A DNA stretch of 64,000 nt from Rhypophila decipiens (Eukaryota > Ascomycota > Sordariomycetes > Sordariales > Naviculisporaceae): positions 60,348 to 124,347 of the forward strand of contig MU858156.1 in assembly GCA_033297075.1 (NCBI GenBank), read 5' to 3'. A program made the translations under genes and the position numbers. Shown piece by piece: positions 20,981 through 34,452 of the stretch (within the stretch, counting starts at the first letter, position 1; every line of letters begins with the position of its first letter). The notes beneath the pieces are model-generated. The model was given only the letters and a program-made list of their open reading frames with translations. It did no database searches and was not told where the DNA came from.

Positions 20981-23900
20981 TCACAAAATCTCGCCATCTC
21001 CAGTGACTCCCGAAAATGGACCATTCCTCACCCACTCCAAAACCTCAAACCCCAGCCTCCGCTCCGTCTTCTCCAACAACCCACCAGAAGCCTCATTCAA
21101 CCTAACAACCATGACCGCCATCTTCAGATTCGTCCGCTTGAACTCGACAGCCTGACCGGAGTCATATCCTCCAGCACCATACTCATCCTCACCATGGAGA
21201 TGATCCCTCGCAAAAGGGGAAGCCTCGTCCAAAACATAAATCGTCAGATCAGGCGCGACCAACCCGCGCCACATGGTCGCCATCCACTGCCAGTGGTCGA
21301 CGGGCGCGTAATTGTCGCTTATTTGGGCTGAGCAGGCGAAGCGGTCTGAGTAGGTTAGGCAGTATCCTGATGGGAGGAGAGCTACCGGGAGGAGATCATT
21401 TTCGGTTGGGGAAGATTCTCGTGCTGGAGAAGAAGATGAGGCGGCGGTTGTTGGGGTTTGGCCGGTTACGAAATTGGTGATTTCGGCTGAGCGGGTGTGC
21501 CACGAGGCAAGTTCGGTCCAGTAGGACACGTACGGATTGCTCGGCTTGTTGTCTTGGATGATGACTACGCCAGTGCTGCTGCGGTCGGAATGACGGGTAT
21601 TCTGGGAATGGTGAGAATGGTGGGATTTCTCTGAATGGTGGCTGAGGATGCTGCCCAGGCTGCTGGTTCGGGAGCCGGGTGCTTGGCTGCCGGCTTTTGA
21701 ACCAGCAGTCTCACCAGCTGCGTCCTTGGAAGAAGAACCAGAACCGGGGACGGGAACAGGGACTGGAACAGCAGGGGTAGGCGTCTTGGTCTCCGAGGGT
21801 GATTCAGATGCTCGTCCAGCAGCATCTCCGGCCGCAGAAGAAGCAGAACCAGGGACGCTTGCTGCACTCCCACTTGCACTTTTACTTCTTTTACTCGCAC
21901 TCTCACTTGCCTGACGAGTACCACTTGGGATTGGAGTCTTTTCGGCCCTTTCAGATTCAGCCGAAAAGGAAAGGGGACCAGCAGCACCCTCCCACTTCCT
22001 CAGCCTGCAGATATTTCCGCTCTTGAGCGCTTTTTCCACAGCCAAGGCAACGGCCTTCATCAATATAGGATTTGTCCCTTCAATGGCGATGATTGGTCCT
22101 CTGACGATCTTGCCACCAGCCTGCGGATGATTTCCAGCCCCGGGAAGAGGAAGCGGACAGACAATCTTTTCGCTCAGGACGGTCAATTTGCTGAGGTAAT
22201 GCATGGACATGATCATTGCCTCTAGGGCGGATTTCTCTTCCCGGCTCGCACCAGTCGGACCTTCTTCTGCGCTCACGGCGTCGAACTTGCGTTTGTGGCT
22301 GAGATCGATACTGGAAGAATTGGAAAGGGGCTGGCTTGTTATCGAGGACGGGCCACTTTTTGGTCGGATGGCTGCCATTGCTCCTGTTCCTGGGGCCTTG
22401 TAAGGCATTCTTTCAGGGGGGGCTGTTTGAGAAGCACCGACGCTGCCGCTAGGAAGAGATAGACGTCGTCCGCCATGTCCGCCGTCCAAGGTCAGGTCTA
22501 TTGCACTGTCTGGGAACCTGCCGCTGCCGCCCATCGTAGCATACGAGATATTCAAGCCGCCCGCCATAGTCACTCCCGTAGGCGTAGCCGAGGAAAGTTC
22601 CATGGGCGAGGTAGACGGTGATCCCCCCAGTCTACCGGACGCAGCAGTCGGAGGAAGAGACGTCTGGTCTTGTGGTGGAAGATGGGTCTGCAGTGGAGGC
22701 AATCGAAGGGGCTGCTCAAACTCGGCGTCACGCTCTCGGGCTTGGTCTCGATGAGACGAGCCTCGACCTCCTCCGCCTCCTCCGCGACTGCCACTTCCAC
22801 TATGAGGGCGAGGATCTGGCTGTGGGGGTTGGGAATGGTACACGGGTGTCGTACTTCCGCCGCGAGGAGGAGGAGGCGGTCCCATTGTTGGCGTCGAACG
22901 AGTTGGCAATGGTGGCTGGCCAGGTCCGGACCCAGGCGGCGGGCCGTGAATGCTTGATCGCGGATGAGGGCTCTGCGGAGGAGGCGGTCCTGGCGGGTAT
23001 CCATATTGTCCCTGTCCCTGTCCTCCCGGAGGCGGAGGCGGGCCACCGTACCCCATGGGCGGCGGGGGCGAGAGGGGAGCTTGTTGGTACCGGTAATATT
23101 CGCCGTCGTTGTATCTCCTGCGCTTGGCATCGGACGGGGAAGCTGCCACTGGCGTGCCCATCTCGTATTCGGCCTCGCGGATGTCGTACAGTCTATCGTG
23201 GAATGAAGGAGGTGGTGGTTGGTTGTATGCTGAGGGTGGTCCGCTGGGTGGTGGAGGCGGCCAGTTTCGGGCGTTCATCATGCGTTCCCGCTCGTTCGCG
23301 CCCGGGTAGGGAGTGTATCCTCCACCGCCGCCACCTGGACCACCATGCTGAGGCGGGTAGTTGTGCGGGTAAGGTGTCGACCCGGGAGTCGAACTGCCGT
23401 ATTGATACTGAGGGAATTGTTGTTGTTGGCGGCGGTCACGCTCACGGTAGTATTCACCTCCAACGTCGACGCTTGTTCCGCGTTTGTGACGAGGTGCTCC
23501 CTCGCCCCAATTCCCAGAACCAGCACCACCGCCCTGAGACGGGGTGGGAGTAATACCACCAGACGGCATAGCAGCAGCAATCCCCGGCACTCCCGAAGTA
23601 TTCGCTGGAAATATTCGCCCCGGAAACGGTGTACTCGGCGTCCTAGGCGTAGCGATAGCGATATCCCGTCCACCACACTTGGGACACCTGCCCGGACCGT
23701 CGGGCCTTTCTCCGTCTCCCAGAGAAGGGAAGGTGGCGGAAAGAGGAGTCGAGACTGCAGAGTCGGCACCGGAGCCTCCTTTGGCCGATTTGGACCGTCT
23801 AGGCGTGTACTTGTAGCCGGGGTATTGTTGCTGATGTCGGAGCTTCTCTTCGTCGGCCAAGCGTTTCCACTGGGCCTTGCGCTCCTCTGGCTCGTTCTTC

Positions 23901-25582
23901 CACTGGGCACCGATTATCTTGCTGATCTCGGGGTTGGCGGTGCCGGGGTTCGCAGCGACGGTTTGGGATTGGTGGTGTTGTCTGTAGAGGATGAATGCTG
24001 GGGAGGGTTAGTAAAGTTCTTTTTGGACGAGTTGTTGAGGATTGGTGATTGGATGTGTTTGGTTGTTTGGCGGTGCGAAGGAAGCAGAAGATGTGGGAGG
24101 TGGCCGCCGCAATCGGGGATTGGGTATGGAACCGAAAAGGAGAGATGAAGGTCATGCTGCACTTAAAGGTAAAGACGAAGCCCTTGGTCTAGGGTTGCAA
24201 CCAGACAAACAGACACGAGGGCAGTCGCCGCGCATGTCTGTCGTCTCGCTCACAATCTGCGACAGCAAGAGAAAAACTTCCCTTCTGCTTCCAAGGCTGA
24301 TGATTCGAGCTGAATCAACGGCAAAAGACAACGAGGTCTGGGTACGGTTTTGGTATCTTCCCCTCCTTTACCAATTACAGTACTGAGTTGTTCTTTTTCT
24401 CTTACGTACCCGTCCCATGAAGTCCGGGCAAATACAGAGAGAGCAAGATGCAATACCACACTCACTGTCTGGAGAAGATTGAAGAGATGCAAAATCTGGT
24501 CTCTCTCTCGATTGGGATTTAGGTAGGTCGAACAGGCATCATCGACTCACCCGGACATCAGGATGAGACGGTGTGCATGTCAGAAAGCGTGCGCTGCGCT
24601 TGCTTTGCTCACGCTTGTGAAGACGATGGAAAGAGATATTCAGAAAGACATGGGCAAGCAAAGACAAGCAAAAAAAAGACTCACCATTCCTAGGCCTAGG
24701 TACTTTGGGCTCCTTTGCACAAAGACACATCAGCTCCGGACCAGCAGATCCCCCTCCGCCCGACGAAGAGCCGGTCGTCCCGAACCCACTTCCGCGATAC
24801 GAAGTCGGACTCGTGGCCGTACCGGGTGTATTCGCTGTTATCGGGGTATCAAGACTGCGTCGGCCGATTCTCGGGTCGTCAAATTGTTGGTTGCCTGTGC
24901 CGGCCGAAGTATTGGACGCCGTGGTGTCGATTGACGCAGTCGCTGCCGAACGTTTTCTGTTATTACCAGCACTGGCCCGGGCGGCAGGTCCGCTTTCTTG
25001 TTGTTGATGTGTCGACGATTCAAGCGGATGATACGAATGTCGAGTCTGATAGTGATGAGAGGCGCCGCCGCTTGTATTGGCTGTTTGTGTGGTAGGCGTC
25101 GGCGTGGTATTTGACTGCCCGGATCCAGTTGACCGAGCAGTCGCCGGGGACCTTGCTGACGTTGTCGTCGTCGTCGTCGTCGTCGTCGCCGCTGGTGGTG
25201 CTGTTGGCGGAGGGGTGTTAACCGATACCTCTCCTCGTTTCGCCGCTCCCCCAGCTGATGTTGACGAGTTACCTTTTGTCGGAGGAGGAGTCGTGGGCTG
25301 TTGTTGTTGTTGCTGATGTTGATGGCGGAGCTTATCAGCAGGTGTGATAGGGGAAGCAGTGGTGCTTTTGCTCTGCTGCTGCCTCGTGTTTCGACCTGAC
25401 GACATGGCTGCTGCTGAGCGAGCGACGGGGCGAGATCTGACCGACGAAGGGGACGAGGACCCTCCTTCTCCTGCTCCGGCTACTGCTACAGCTCCTCCAG
25501 TACTTCCACTCCCACTGCCGGTGCCTCCTTGTGGTTGTGGGTGTGGTATGTCTGGAGAAGAAGTGGCTGCTGGACCTGTCAT
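20981..25582 (-). CDS. large HMG-box (MATA/SOX-type) transcription regulator
   Basis: A sequence-specific HMG-box DNA-binding protein. Two exons, 25582-24685 and 23997-20981, give 1304 aa. The box (about residues 290-365) spans the splice junction: EPKVPRPRN ends exon 1, and AFILYRQHHQSQ followed by NPEISKIIGAQWK opens exon 2. The join GTGAGT...CCCCAG keeps frame exactly. The N-terminal half is Gln/Thr/Ser-rich; near residue 403 lies RCPKCGG, then long Pro/Gly/Gln-rich sequence. The last 350 residues include a better-structured region (ALEAMIMSMHYLSKLTVLSE and GPIIAIEGTNPILMKAVALA). Relatives control mating and sexual development in Sordariales (Ste11-like and PaHMG5-type), so a developmental role is likely but inferred. 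The frame stays open to an ATG at 25753; MTGPAATSS at 25582 is preferred. Confidence 0.85.
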
Positions 25583-28500
25583 ATTTCTGGGAGGAAATTC
25601 AGAGTGAAGGGGTGAGTGGGTATGTCTCGGTTTTTGTGTCTCGCTTCTTCGTTCCTCACCTTTCTTTTCCTTCGTTTGAAGAAAGATGGCGGCGGGTGAC
25701 CTTGGTAAGGGTTCCGAAGCGAGAGACAGGAGAATGTCGGACTGTTTGGTCAAAGAAGGAGACAGCGAAGATGATCTTGTGGTTCGACCAGTCTTGATCC
25801 TTAATGTTGTCTCTCTTTACCCACTTCTTCTCAGCGGTCAGCTATTTTATTCCCTGCTTCAAAACTGACAAGTGACAGGTTAGTGCCAGAAGATGAAATA
25901 CAAACGGATGAAGATGGTTGTCTGTGGAGTTCACGGGACTGAAACCAGAGCTGGGGTGAGTGGTGATGACTGACTGACAATAGCAACTAACGATAGCTTC
26001 CGGTGTGCTTGTCGATGAAAACGCGGTCTATGGTTTTGTTCTGTCTTTTTCCCGTTTCGTCTGAAGCTTGAACAACGTGATTATGGAAATTAACACGCCA
26101 GATGTGCGAGAACTGGCACAATGTGACCGCCTAGAAGATGAGACTAAAATCCGTCAGACTCTGGCGTTTTCTATTGTCGATTACGTGGGCACTTGTCGGG
26201 AAGGAGATGTTCGGGGGTTCGGATGGAATCGAGAGAACAGGCAGACAGCTTACCTACCCAGGTCCTTTGACATGAATAGGGGGCATCAGACCGAAGACCG
26301 CGGACAAGAACCAAAACTTAACAACCAAAGGAAGCAGACAAAACCCCCAAGAGAAGCAAAATTAACAGAACTGATGGCATTCCGATCTTGACGGGATTCC
26401 AAGAGGGCCGACCAAGCGGACGAGGGACGGCGGCGTGAGGGGAATGGAAGCTTCGGGGAAGACGAAGACAGGACAAGGAACGGAGCGGATCGCGAAGCCC
26501 GGAAGCACAGAGCTCTTGTCGGGCTATGGGTCAAATATTTTTCTTTGTTCTCGCTCGGCATCAAAGGAGGTAGCTTGCTTCCCCGGTTCTCTGCAAGTGT
26601 GTTTCTTTCTTTCTTTGGCCCTCGCTTCCGACCAAATTATGCGGCGAGTAGGGGCAAATATTGAGAACAATGGGGATTTTGTTGATTCACTCTCTTTTGT
26701 TTCTCATTTTTGGGCTTGTCGTTGCGGCTTCCTCGGGATTTGGATTCTGGTCGTTTACTACACTGCTATTATTTGTTTCTTGAGGAAAGCTTATCGTTTA
26801 CTGCTAGACTTGAGATGGTTATCGTTGGAGGTGAGATGAGGGAGTGGGTTGGGAATGCCCTCTTTCCGCAACCTCATCCAAATCTCACCATGCTCCGTTT
26901 ACTTGTCTTGTCGTGTTGTGGTTTGGGTGTCGTTGACTGGTGGTGATGGCCTCAGTAACTGATGTTCTGGTTCGAAACAATTGGGTGCGAGTTGAACCAG
27001 AGGCTCGAGTGGGAACAGCGGGACCAGACCCGAGAAGACTGAGTTGCGAAGACCCATAGGTATGTGTATAGCATAAACGAATGTCTCGGGAATGTACCAG
27101 TGGTAGCAGAATGGCAAATCCATCAAATAAAATGAGATATCAAAAGCTGAACTTGCGAACCTCGATTGGGGTTCTCGCTTCCCATTTTTCTTTGTTCCTA
27201 CTGCGTTTGCATAAGGTATTTTAGATTTCACGATGTGTAACAGGGCCAAACCAGCACCGTCGCGATGAGAGCGTGGATTACTGAATGATGCGAGAAACAC
27301 AAAAGTATCGATGGATTTTCATGGGAAGCGCTGAATATCGTCGCCCAGATTGTTCCTCCCAGGTGAAGAGGGTTCGCTCAACACTCTTCCTGCCTCGAAC
27401 AAACAATGCACTTTCGAACCCTCTCATTTCATTCCCAACCCCCAGTGAGAATTCTCGTTCTTGACCCACTGCTTCCTTTCAAAAGTAAAACCAATAGAAA
27501 CGACAAGCCTCCTGGAATGTACATAGTGAAAAGCTAAACCCCGGGCACCAAAACACCAAGACTGGAATGCAAATGCACACACAACGCTACAAGCAGCAAT
27601 TAAAGTCTTAACCCGCTTTATCCAAAACAAAGGAATCAACTCCGAAAAGGGCATAGCATTTGCCCATTCATCCTTTGTTCTGTCTCGATTGTTCCTCCCA
27701 TCGACTGTGACTTTTCTTCGTCTTCTCATTCCCTTGGCGGCACCCAATGTTCAATACTATGCCTATTGTGTAGGCTCACTCAGTCAAAGCATGAGTAGTA
27801 AATATACGCAGGCTATCAGCGAGGATAAGAAAAGAAAAAGGCGCGCTGTCCATTAATTTACGCTATGCCTCATGTGCCCGGCATATGATGATGAACCGGA
27901 CGACTACTTCACTGGCCGGTCGGTCCAAACACGACAACTACGACAAGTAAACTACGGCATTTGGCTCATTGGGTCCGTGTATGCAGAGCAGAACAACAGG
28001 GCGGAGAACAAAAAAACACGGCAAGATGGACATCACCTAAGGAAAGAACAAGCGCTCCTCCTTCACGCATGACCATCTTGATTCCATCATCTGCCTTACC
28101 AGCAGCGCCAAATATACCACGATTCTCGTCAGCATATACTAGTCATATGGACGGACCTACATCACCACTGTCGTAATGAACTACAGACTACCTTACAAAT
28201 GGTACTAAAGACTGACTGTGGAATACATCCCGAGCGAGTATGATGCTCTAGGTAAGGTAGGCCATCTTAGCAGCAGAGATAAATCACAAAAATATTGAAA
28301 CACATCATCTATCTCTGAGGAACTCACAGTGCTATTACATATGGTCAAGTGTCTGTCTGACTGCGTATACATAGCATTGTGGACGAGCCCGAGCAATAGA
28401 CAAACTCGAGTAAGTAGATAAAATGGATTCACTTTGTTCTCGTTATTATAATGCTCTCCTTCCTGCCTTGTGTCTTGTCTTGTCCAAGATACCAGTACAG

Positions 28501-29171
28501 TTCAATTCAGGCCCGGAATTTAATTTTTTTTTGGTTTCTTTTTTTATTTAAAAAAAAAAAAAAAACCTCCCATTCAAGATAATAATAATTATCAACAAGG
28601 AAAGATGTTAAACGGAGTAGTACATAGAAAAAAAATAACCACACCAACTCCATCCGGCCGGCCTTCTCAAACGAGCAAAAACAACACTTCTCTCCCAATT
28701 TTGGAAGCACAACCGATCCATCATGTGTGATGAGAAATAAAATAACAATCATCCGTCCACTTGCCCCTCTCCATGTTATACTTCCCCATCCTCCCTCCCA
28801 CATAGCTTAACTTCCATGGTGCCTTTTATCCGTTTGGATACCTTCTATTAAGCAACAGAACCAAAGCCATAGAACAGGAAAATTATCAGAAACATCAAGT
28901 GACAGACAGAATTGAACATTTCTTGGTTCCGGCGACCGACCGAACCACCTTCATCATGTTTTGGTTGAACTTACTGGCTGTCATGGAGTAATTAACAAAA
29001 AAAGACAAGAAAAAATTGACGGTACAGTACAACAAACGCCATCGACTCCACCCGACCCAGCACCCAGACAACTCATTTCAGCTCAGCCGTAGTCAACCAG
29101 ACACCGACTGGCACCCCAAGAGCCCGAAACCCAGAATGGGAAGAAAGAAGAAAATCACCCGAAAAAAAAGC
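25583..29171. other. 3.6-kb region without recognised gene
   Basis: This is the upstream region of the HMG-box gene (right to left) and the 3' region of RVB1. Open frames exist but none resembles a protein; (A)n and (T)n tracts lie near 28509-28565. A long regulatory region or untranslated leader would suit a developmental regulator; that is inference. Confidence 0.4.
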
Positions 29172-31005
<1,834 letters not shown>

Positions 31006-32439
31006 CTTGTCTATTTGTTTTTGCTCTTATCTCCTCCTGAAGCTTTATTTTCCTATGCTGGTGCTTTCGGTCGTCGTTTGGTCGTTCCGGGATGGTGCTA
31101 TCTCTCGCGAAAGTTTGTAGAACAGTGATGTGCAAACAAGGGTGATTGATGGGTATCTTTTATCGTGATCGAGTGTCGTCCGTCTTGATTAACTTTGACC
31201 GAGAGATGAAGCAAATCGTGTCGTGCGTCCGTAATGTTTGCTGGGGAATGCGTCGAGGAAATAGTGTCTTGGAGAGGTGTGGTTGGGCGAGCTTACAGAA
31301 AATTGAAGCTCCAAAAGGAAGCTTCGAAATTTCCCTAGCCTCGCGCCTGCCCGCAGGCGGGACGCGACGAACCAACCAACCACATTTAAGCATGGTCCGT
31401 GCACCCACCTCGGTGTGGCAGGATGTCACCTCAAGAGCTGGAGATCAAAATCATGGGGGACCTTAGAGCGTCACAGAAAAGCACAAGTTCAATTTTAGCA
31501 ACCGATTGGTCAATGGAGTGCACTCTCAGATACACTAAATCAACCCCATAGGGCATGGAAATCAACATTTTCCCTTTCGGGCCTTTGGAGGCTCTCACAA
31601 GAGTTGGAACAAGCAGGACAGTTGTGACCAATAAAGCGGAGACATGTATTCAACCAAAGGAATAAGACGAGGCGTATTGATATTCTCTCTCTAACGGTCT
31701 GCATGACAATCACGTCAAGACCTCCCTGTTCCTGTATGTATGAGCTATCTATACCCCCATTCGGCCCATCGAATCGACTCTCGAGAGTCTAACAAAAGAA
31801 ACCGAGTAAATGAACAAGTCTATGCTATTGCACGCTCTCGACCGTCCTACTCATCTATAATACCGCAATCCCAAGTCCCTCCTCTTGCGAATGATTTAAA
31901 AAGGAAATCGAAGGAGTTGGAAAACAAATAACAAAAAGAATGAGCAATTGCCCCCTTATAAACGCCGGTGCTTATGTATTTTTTCAACAAACTGAAAACT
32001 GTAAAACTCCATGAATGATATGATGTTCTGCTCGCCCTAGCCATCATCCTTTTCTTGGAAAAAGAGATGAGCGCGGGCGGGGACAATGCAAGATTAAACT
32101 CGATAGATGATAGATGTGGGTATTCTGTAACAGACCAAGAAAAAGAAGATGGAGAGGTAAAGAAATAGAAAGCCATCTGTGGCAGTCCCCATGTAACCAC
32201 TTTCCCTCCCGTATGGAATCCAAAAGAAAATCCGGCGGCCGCAAAAGTGCACAAACAAAACACCTTCCTCGGCGCAGTGTATGAGATTATTAAAAGGTAT
32301 TCTAGTCGAAAAAGAGTTGTGACATTTTCTGTTTTCTCAGGAATGGGAGCGTTTGGTAGTCGAGTCATCCCCGACTGTGTGGGGAACCGGTTGGTTTCGG
32401 AAGACACGCCGCAGCATGTTAGAATGCGCCCTCTCCGAG
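31006..32439. other. intergenic
   Basis: The RVB1 promoter lies at the left. A short GC-rich inverted repeat (CCTGCCCGCAGGCGGG) sits near 31346. The right part is the 3' region of the TCP11/Sok1 gene. No other gene is seen. Confidence 0.4.
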
Positions 32440-34452
32440 TCATGAGCAGTTCTCCATGGTGAGGTCCCCCTCGGAATCGGCAAGGTAAGCCAGATTCCCC
32501 CATACTCTCCAATGGAGGATGCCCAGGTGTGCTAGGCGGGTAGCCATATCGCTGATGCCAGCGTCTTCGCGTGGATCGCGCAGCGAACCAGCGCCGTCGA
32601 AGCCCCGATCCAGTCCGTCAACCCAGCTTGGTACCTGGGGGTTGGGCCGAAGTCGACCACCGGTAGCAGCCGCAAAGAGCCCGACTCCAGTGAGGTTCTT
32701 GAACTCCTTGACCCGCTTGGCAAGGTCGGCGAGCAGCCTTTGCTGGAACTGCTGCTCCACTTCGTGGAATATCTCTCCATGGATATTTCCTAGCCAGGCT
32801 GCAAGTTGGGTCTCGAACCCCGGAAGCGAATGTGGTGCGTTCACGTAGCGAAGGATCTGGAGCGCCATGGAAGGGGCCAGGCCCTGCCACCTCTGGTCGG
32901 GTCGAGTTGCTAGCGGGGCGGTTTGAAGAAGGTCAACGAGCGAGTTGTATAGGTTGGTCGCCTTGGTGCGCGATTCGGCAAAGTCTGCCATGGGAGGGTG
33001 GGAAAAGATGCCGCCTGAGTTCCTCGGGGAAGAGTTGTTGGATCCATGGTCGCTAAAAGTGAAGCTTGAGGGCCGCGATGACGGAGGGGCGTTGAAGTTG
33101 AACTCGCCCGATGAACGGCAACTCCGCGTGGAATCATCGTTGAGATAAGCTGGGATTCTGGAGCAGAACTGTGTCACATTGGAAAGTCGTTCCAAGTCCT
33201 CGTACTTGCGCATGCAAATCTCGAGGCAGATGCTGTCGAACATGTCGGACCGGAGTTTGATAATCCGCTCTTCGTCGAAAACAAACGTGGTGGGTATGCT
33301 CTCGGTCGATGTCGATGGCAAAACAAGCCTGGATAGCGCCTCAAAAAACACAGCCGTCTCGCCAAATGAATGAAGAAATGGTAGAGGTGAGCCCGAGTAC
33401 AACCTCGCTGTATCTACTTGAGCTTGCGTGTACCAAAGCCTAGCCGCATCGATGGTGAGTCTGCCGCTCTGGATTTTCTTAGTGAAGAACCGCTGCTCAA
33501 ATTGCACCGTGTCTTCGATCAGAACAGGCCGGAGACATCGGATCTGGTGGTTGGCAACGTCAAGCTTCATCGCCTCCAGCACGCTGAGCAAGCTCCGCAT
33601 TCCCTTGACCAACTCGCCCATGTCGTTCTCGCGGTTCCCTTTGCTGAGCTCCTGGTACATCTCATCGACCCATTCGTCTCTCATAGGGGCGCAGTGAAGC
33701 TTCAAGACGCCCGAAAGCCACGAAGCAAGGCTCTCCAGATCAGCCACTCCACGATGGAACTGTTGCATCAAGAGCTCCACGTTCAATCCTTCGTCTAGAA
33801 ACTCGCGGTCGCGCTGAGGCACTAGCGTCTCGATTATCTCTTTGACCGCCTTGAGCAATAATGGCAAGCACCAATCATTTCCATGCCCGAATCTTCTGTA
33901 GAATGCATCCCTGTCAATCACAAACTGCACAAGCTGTTCCAGGAGTGTGTTCCAGAATTGATTCGCCTTCTCTTGCTTTTTCTTTCCCTTTTCGCCATCC
34001 AAGTTGGGACGAAAGTGCAATTCTGGGTCGAAATTTATGTCGTGGCGCAATTTGGGGTTGTGTATTATCTTGCTGACATCCAACTCGCCCAAGGTGGCTT
34101 TTGTAACTGGCGGTTCAAGCGGACGCTTCGAGGGTACCGTTGCGTTTCGCGAAGGCTGCTGGTTTCGGCGATCTCCTCCTCCAAGGTACTCATTAGGTCT
34201 GGGGTTTGATGTGGTCGAAGACGTCGACAGATTCCTAACTAGTGTCGGTGCGGCCTCGTGCTCGACCACGGCATCCAGGACGATATCTTGGGAAATGGTT
34301 GTCCGTGTCTGTGCGAATTCCTGCTTTTCTTGAGGGGGCGCTCGTGTCTCGGGAGTCGGCTGGCTTGTTGGTCTTGGCTCCTCCCCTGATTCCTGTCGTC
34401 GGTGTGTTGGCATGTGGCTCTCGATGCCACCTCCAGCTCCTTGATCGCCCAT
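32440..34452 (-). CDS. T-complex 11 / Sok1 family protein
   Basis: A single-exon gene of 670 aa using the ATG at 34452 (MGDQGAGGG); an in-frame ATG eight codons upstream is less likely. The N-terminal 120 residues are disordered and Ser/Pro/Glu-rich. The TCP11 domain follows from about residue 130, with KATLGELDVSKIIHNPKLRH and FDPELHFRPNLDGEKG, typical of fungal members, and continues through helical sequence such as FHRGVADLESLASWLSGVLK. Yeast Sok1 suppresses loss of protein kinase A, and mammalian TCP11 modulates cAMP signalling, so a link to cAMP/PKA growth control is likely by family. A Ser/Asn-rich insert (about 480-510) splits the domain. Confidence 0.88.
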   Translation of the reverse strand: MGDQGAGGGIESHMPTHRRQESGEEPRPTSQPTPETRAPPQEKQEFAQTRTTISQDIVLDAVVEHEAAPTLVRNLSTSSTTSNPRPNEYLGGGDRRNQQPSRNATVPSKRPLEPPVTKATLGELDVSKIIHNPKLRHDINFDPELHFRPNLDGEKGKKKQEKANQFWNTLLEQLVQFVIDRDAFYRRFGHGNDWCLPLLLKAVKEIIETLVPQRDREFLDEGLNVELLMQQFHRGVADLESLASWLSGVLKLHCAPMRDEWVDEMYQELSKGNRENDMGELVKGMRSLLSVLEAMKLDVANHQIRCLRPVLIEDTVQFEQRFFTKKIQSGRLTIDAARLWYTQAQVDTARLYSGSPLPFLHSFGETAVFFEALSRLVLPSTSTESIPTTFVFDEERIIKLRSDMFDSICLEICMRKYEDLERLSNVTQFCSRIPAYLNDDSTRSCRSSGEFNFNAPPSSRPSSFTFSDHGSNNSSPRNSGGIFSHPPMADFAESRTKATNLYNSLVDLLQTAPLATRPDQRWQGLAPSMALQILRYVNAPHSLPGFETQLAAWLGNIHGEIFHEVEQQFQQRLLADLAKRVKEFKNLTGVGLFAAATGGRLRPNPQVPSWVDGLDRGFDGAGSLRDPREDAGISDMATRLAHLGILHWRVWGNLAYLADSEGDLTMENCS

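Noticed and set aside
22570..24148. Several long open frames on both strands over the HMG-box gene
   Set aside because: They are Arg/Gly/Pro-rich shadows caused by the GC-rich low-complexity coding sequence.
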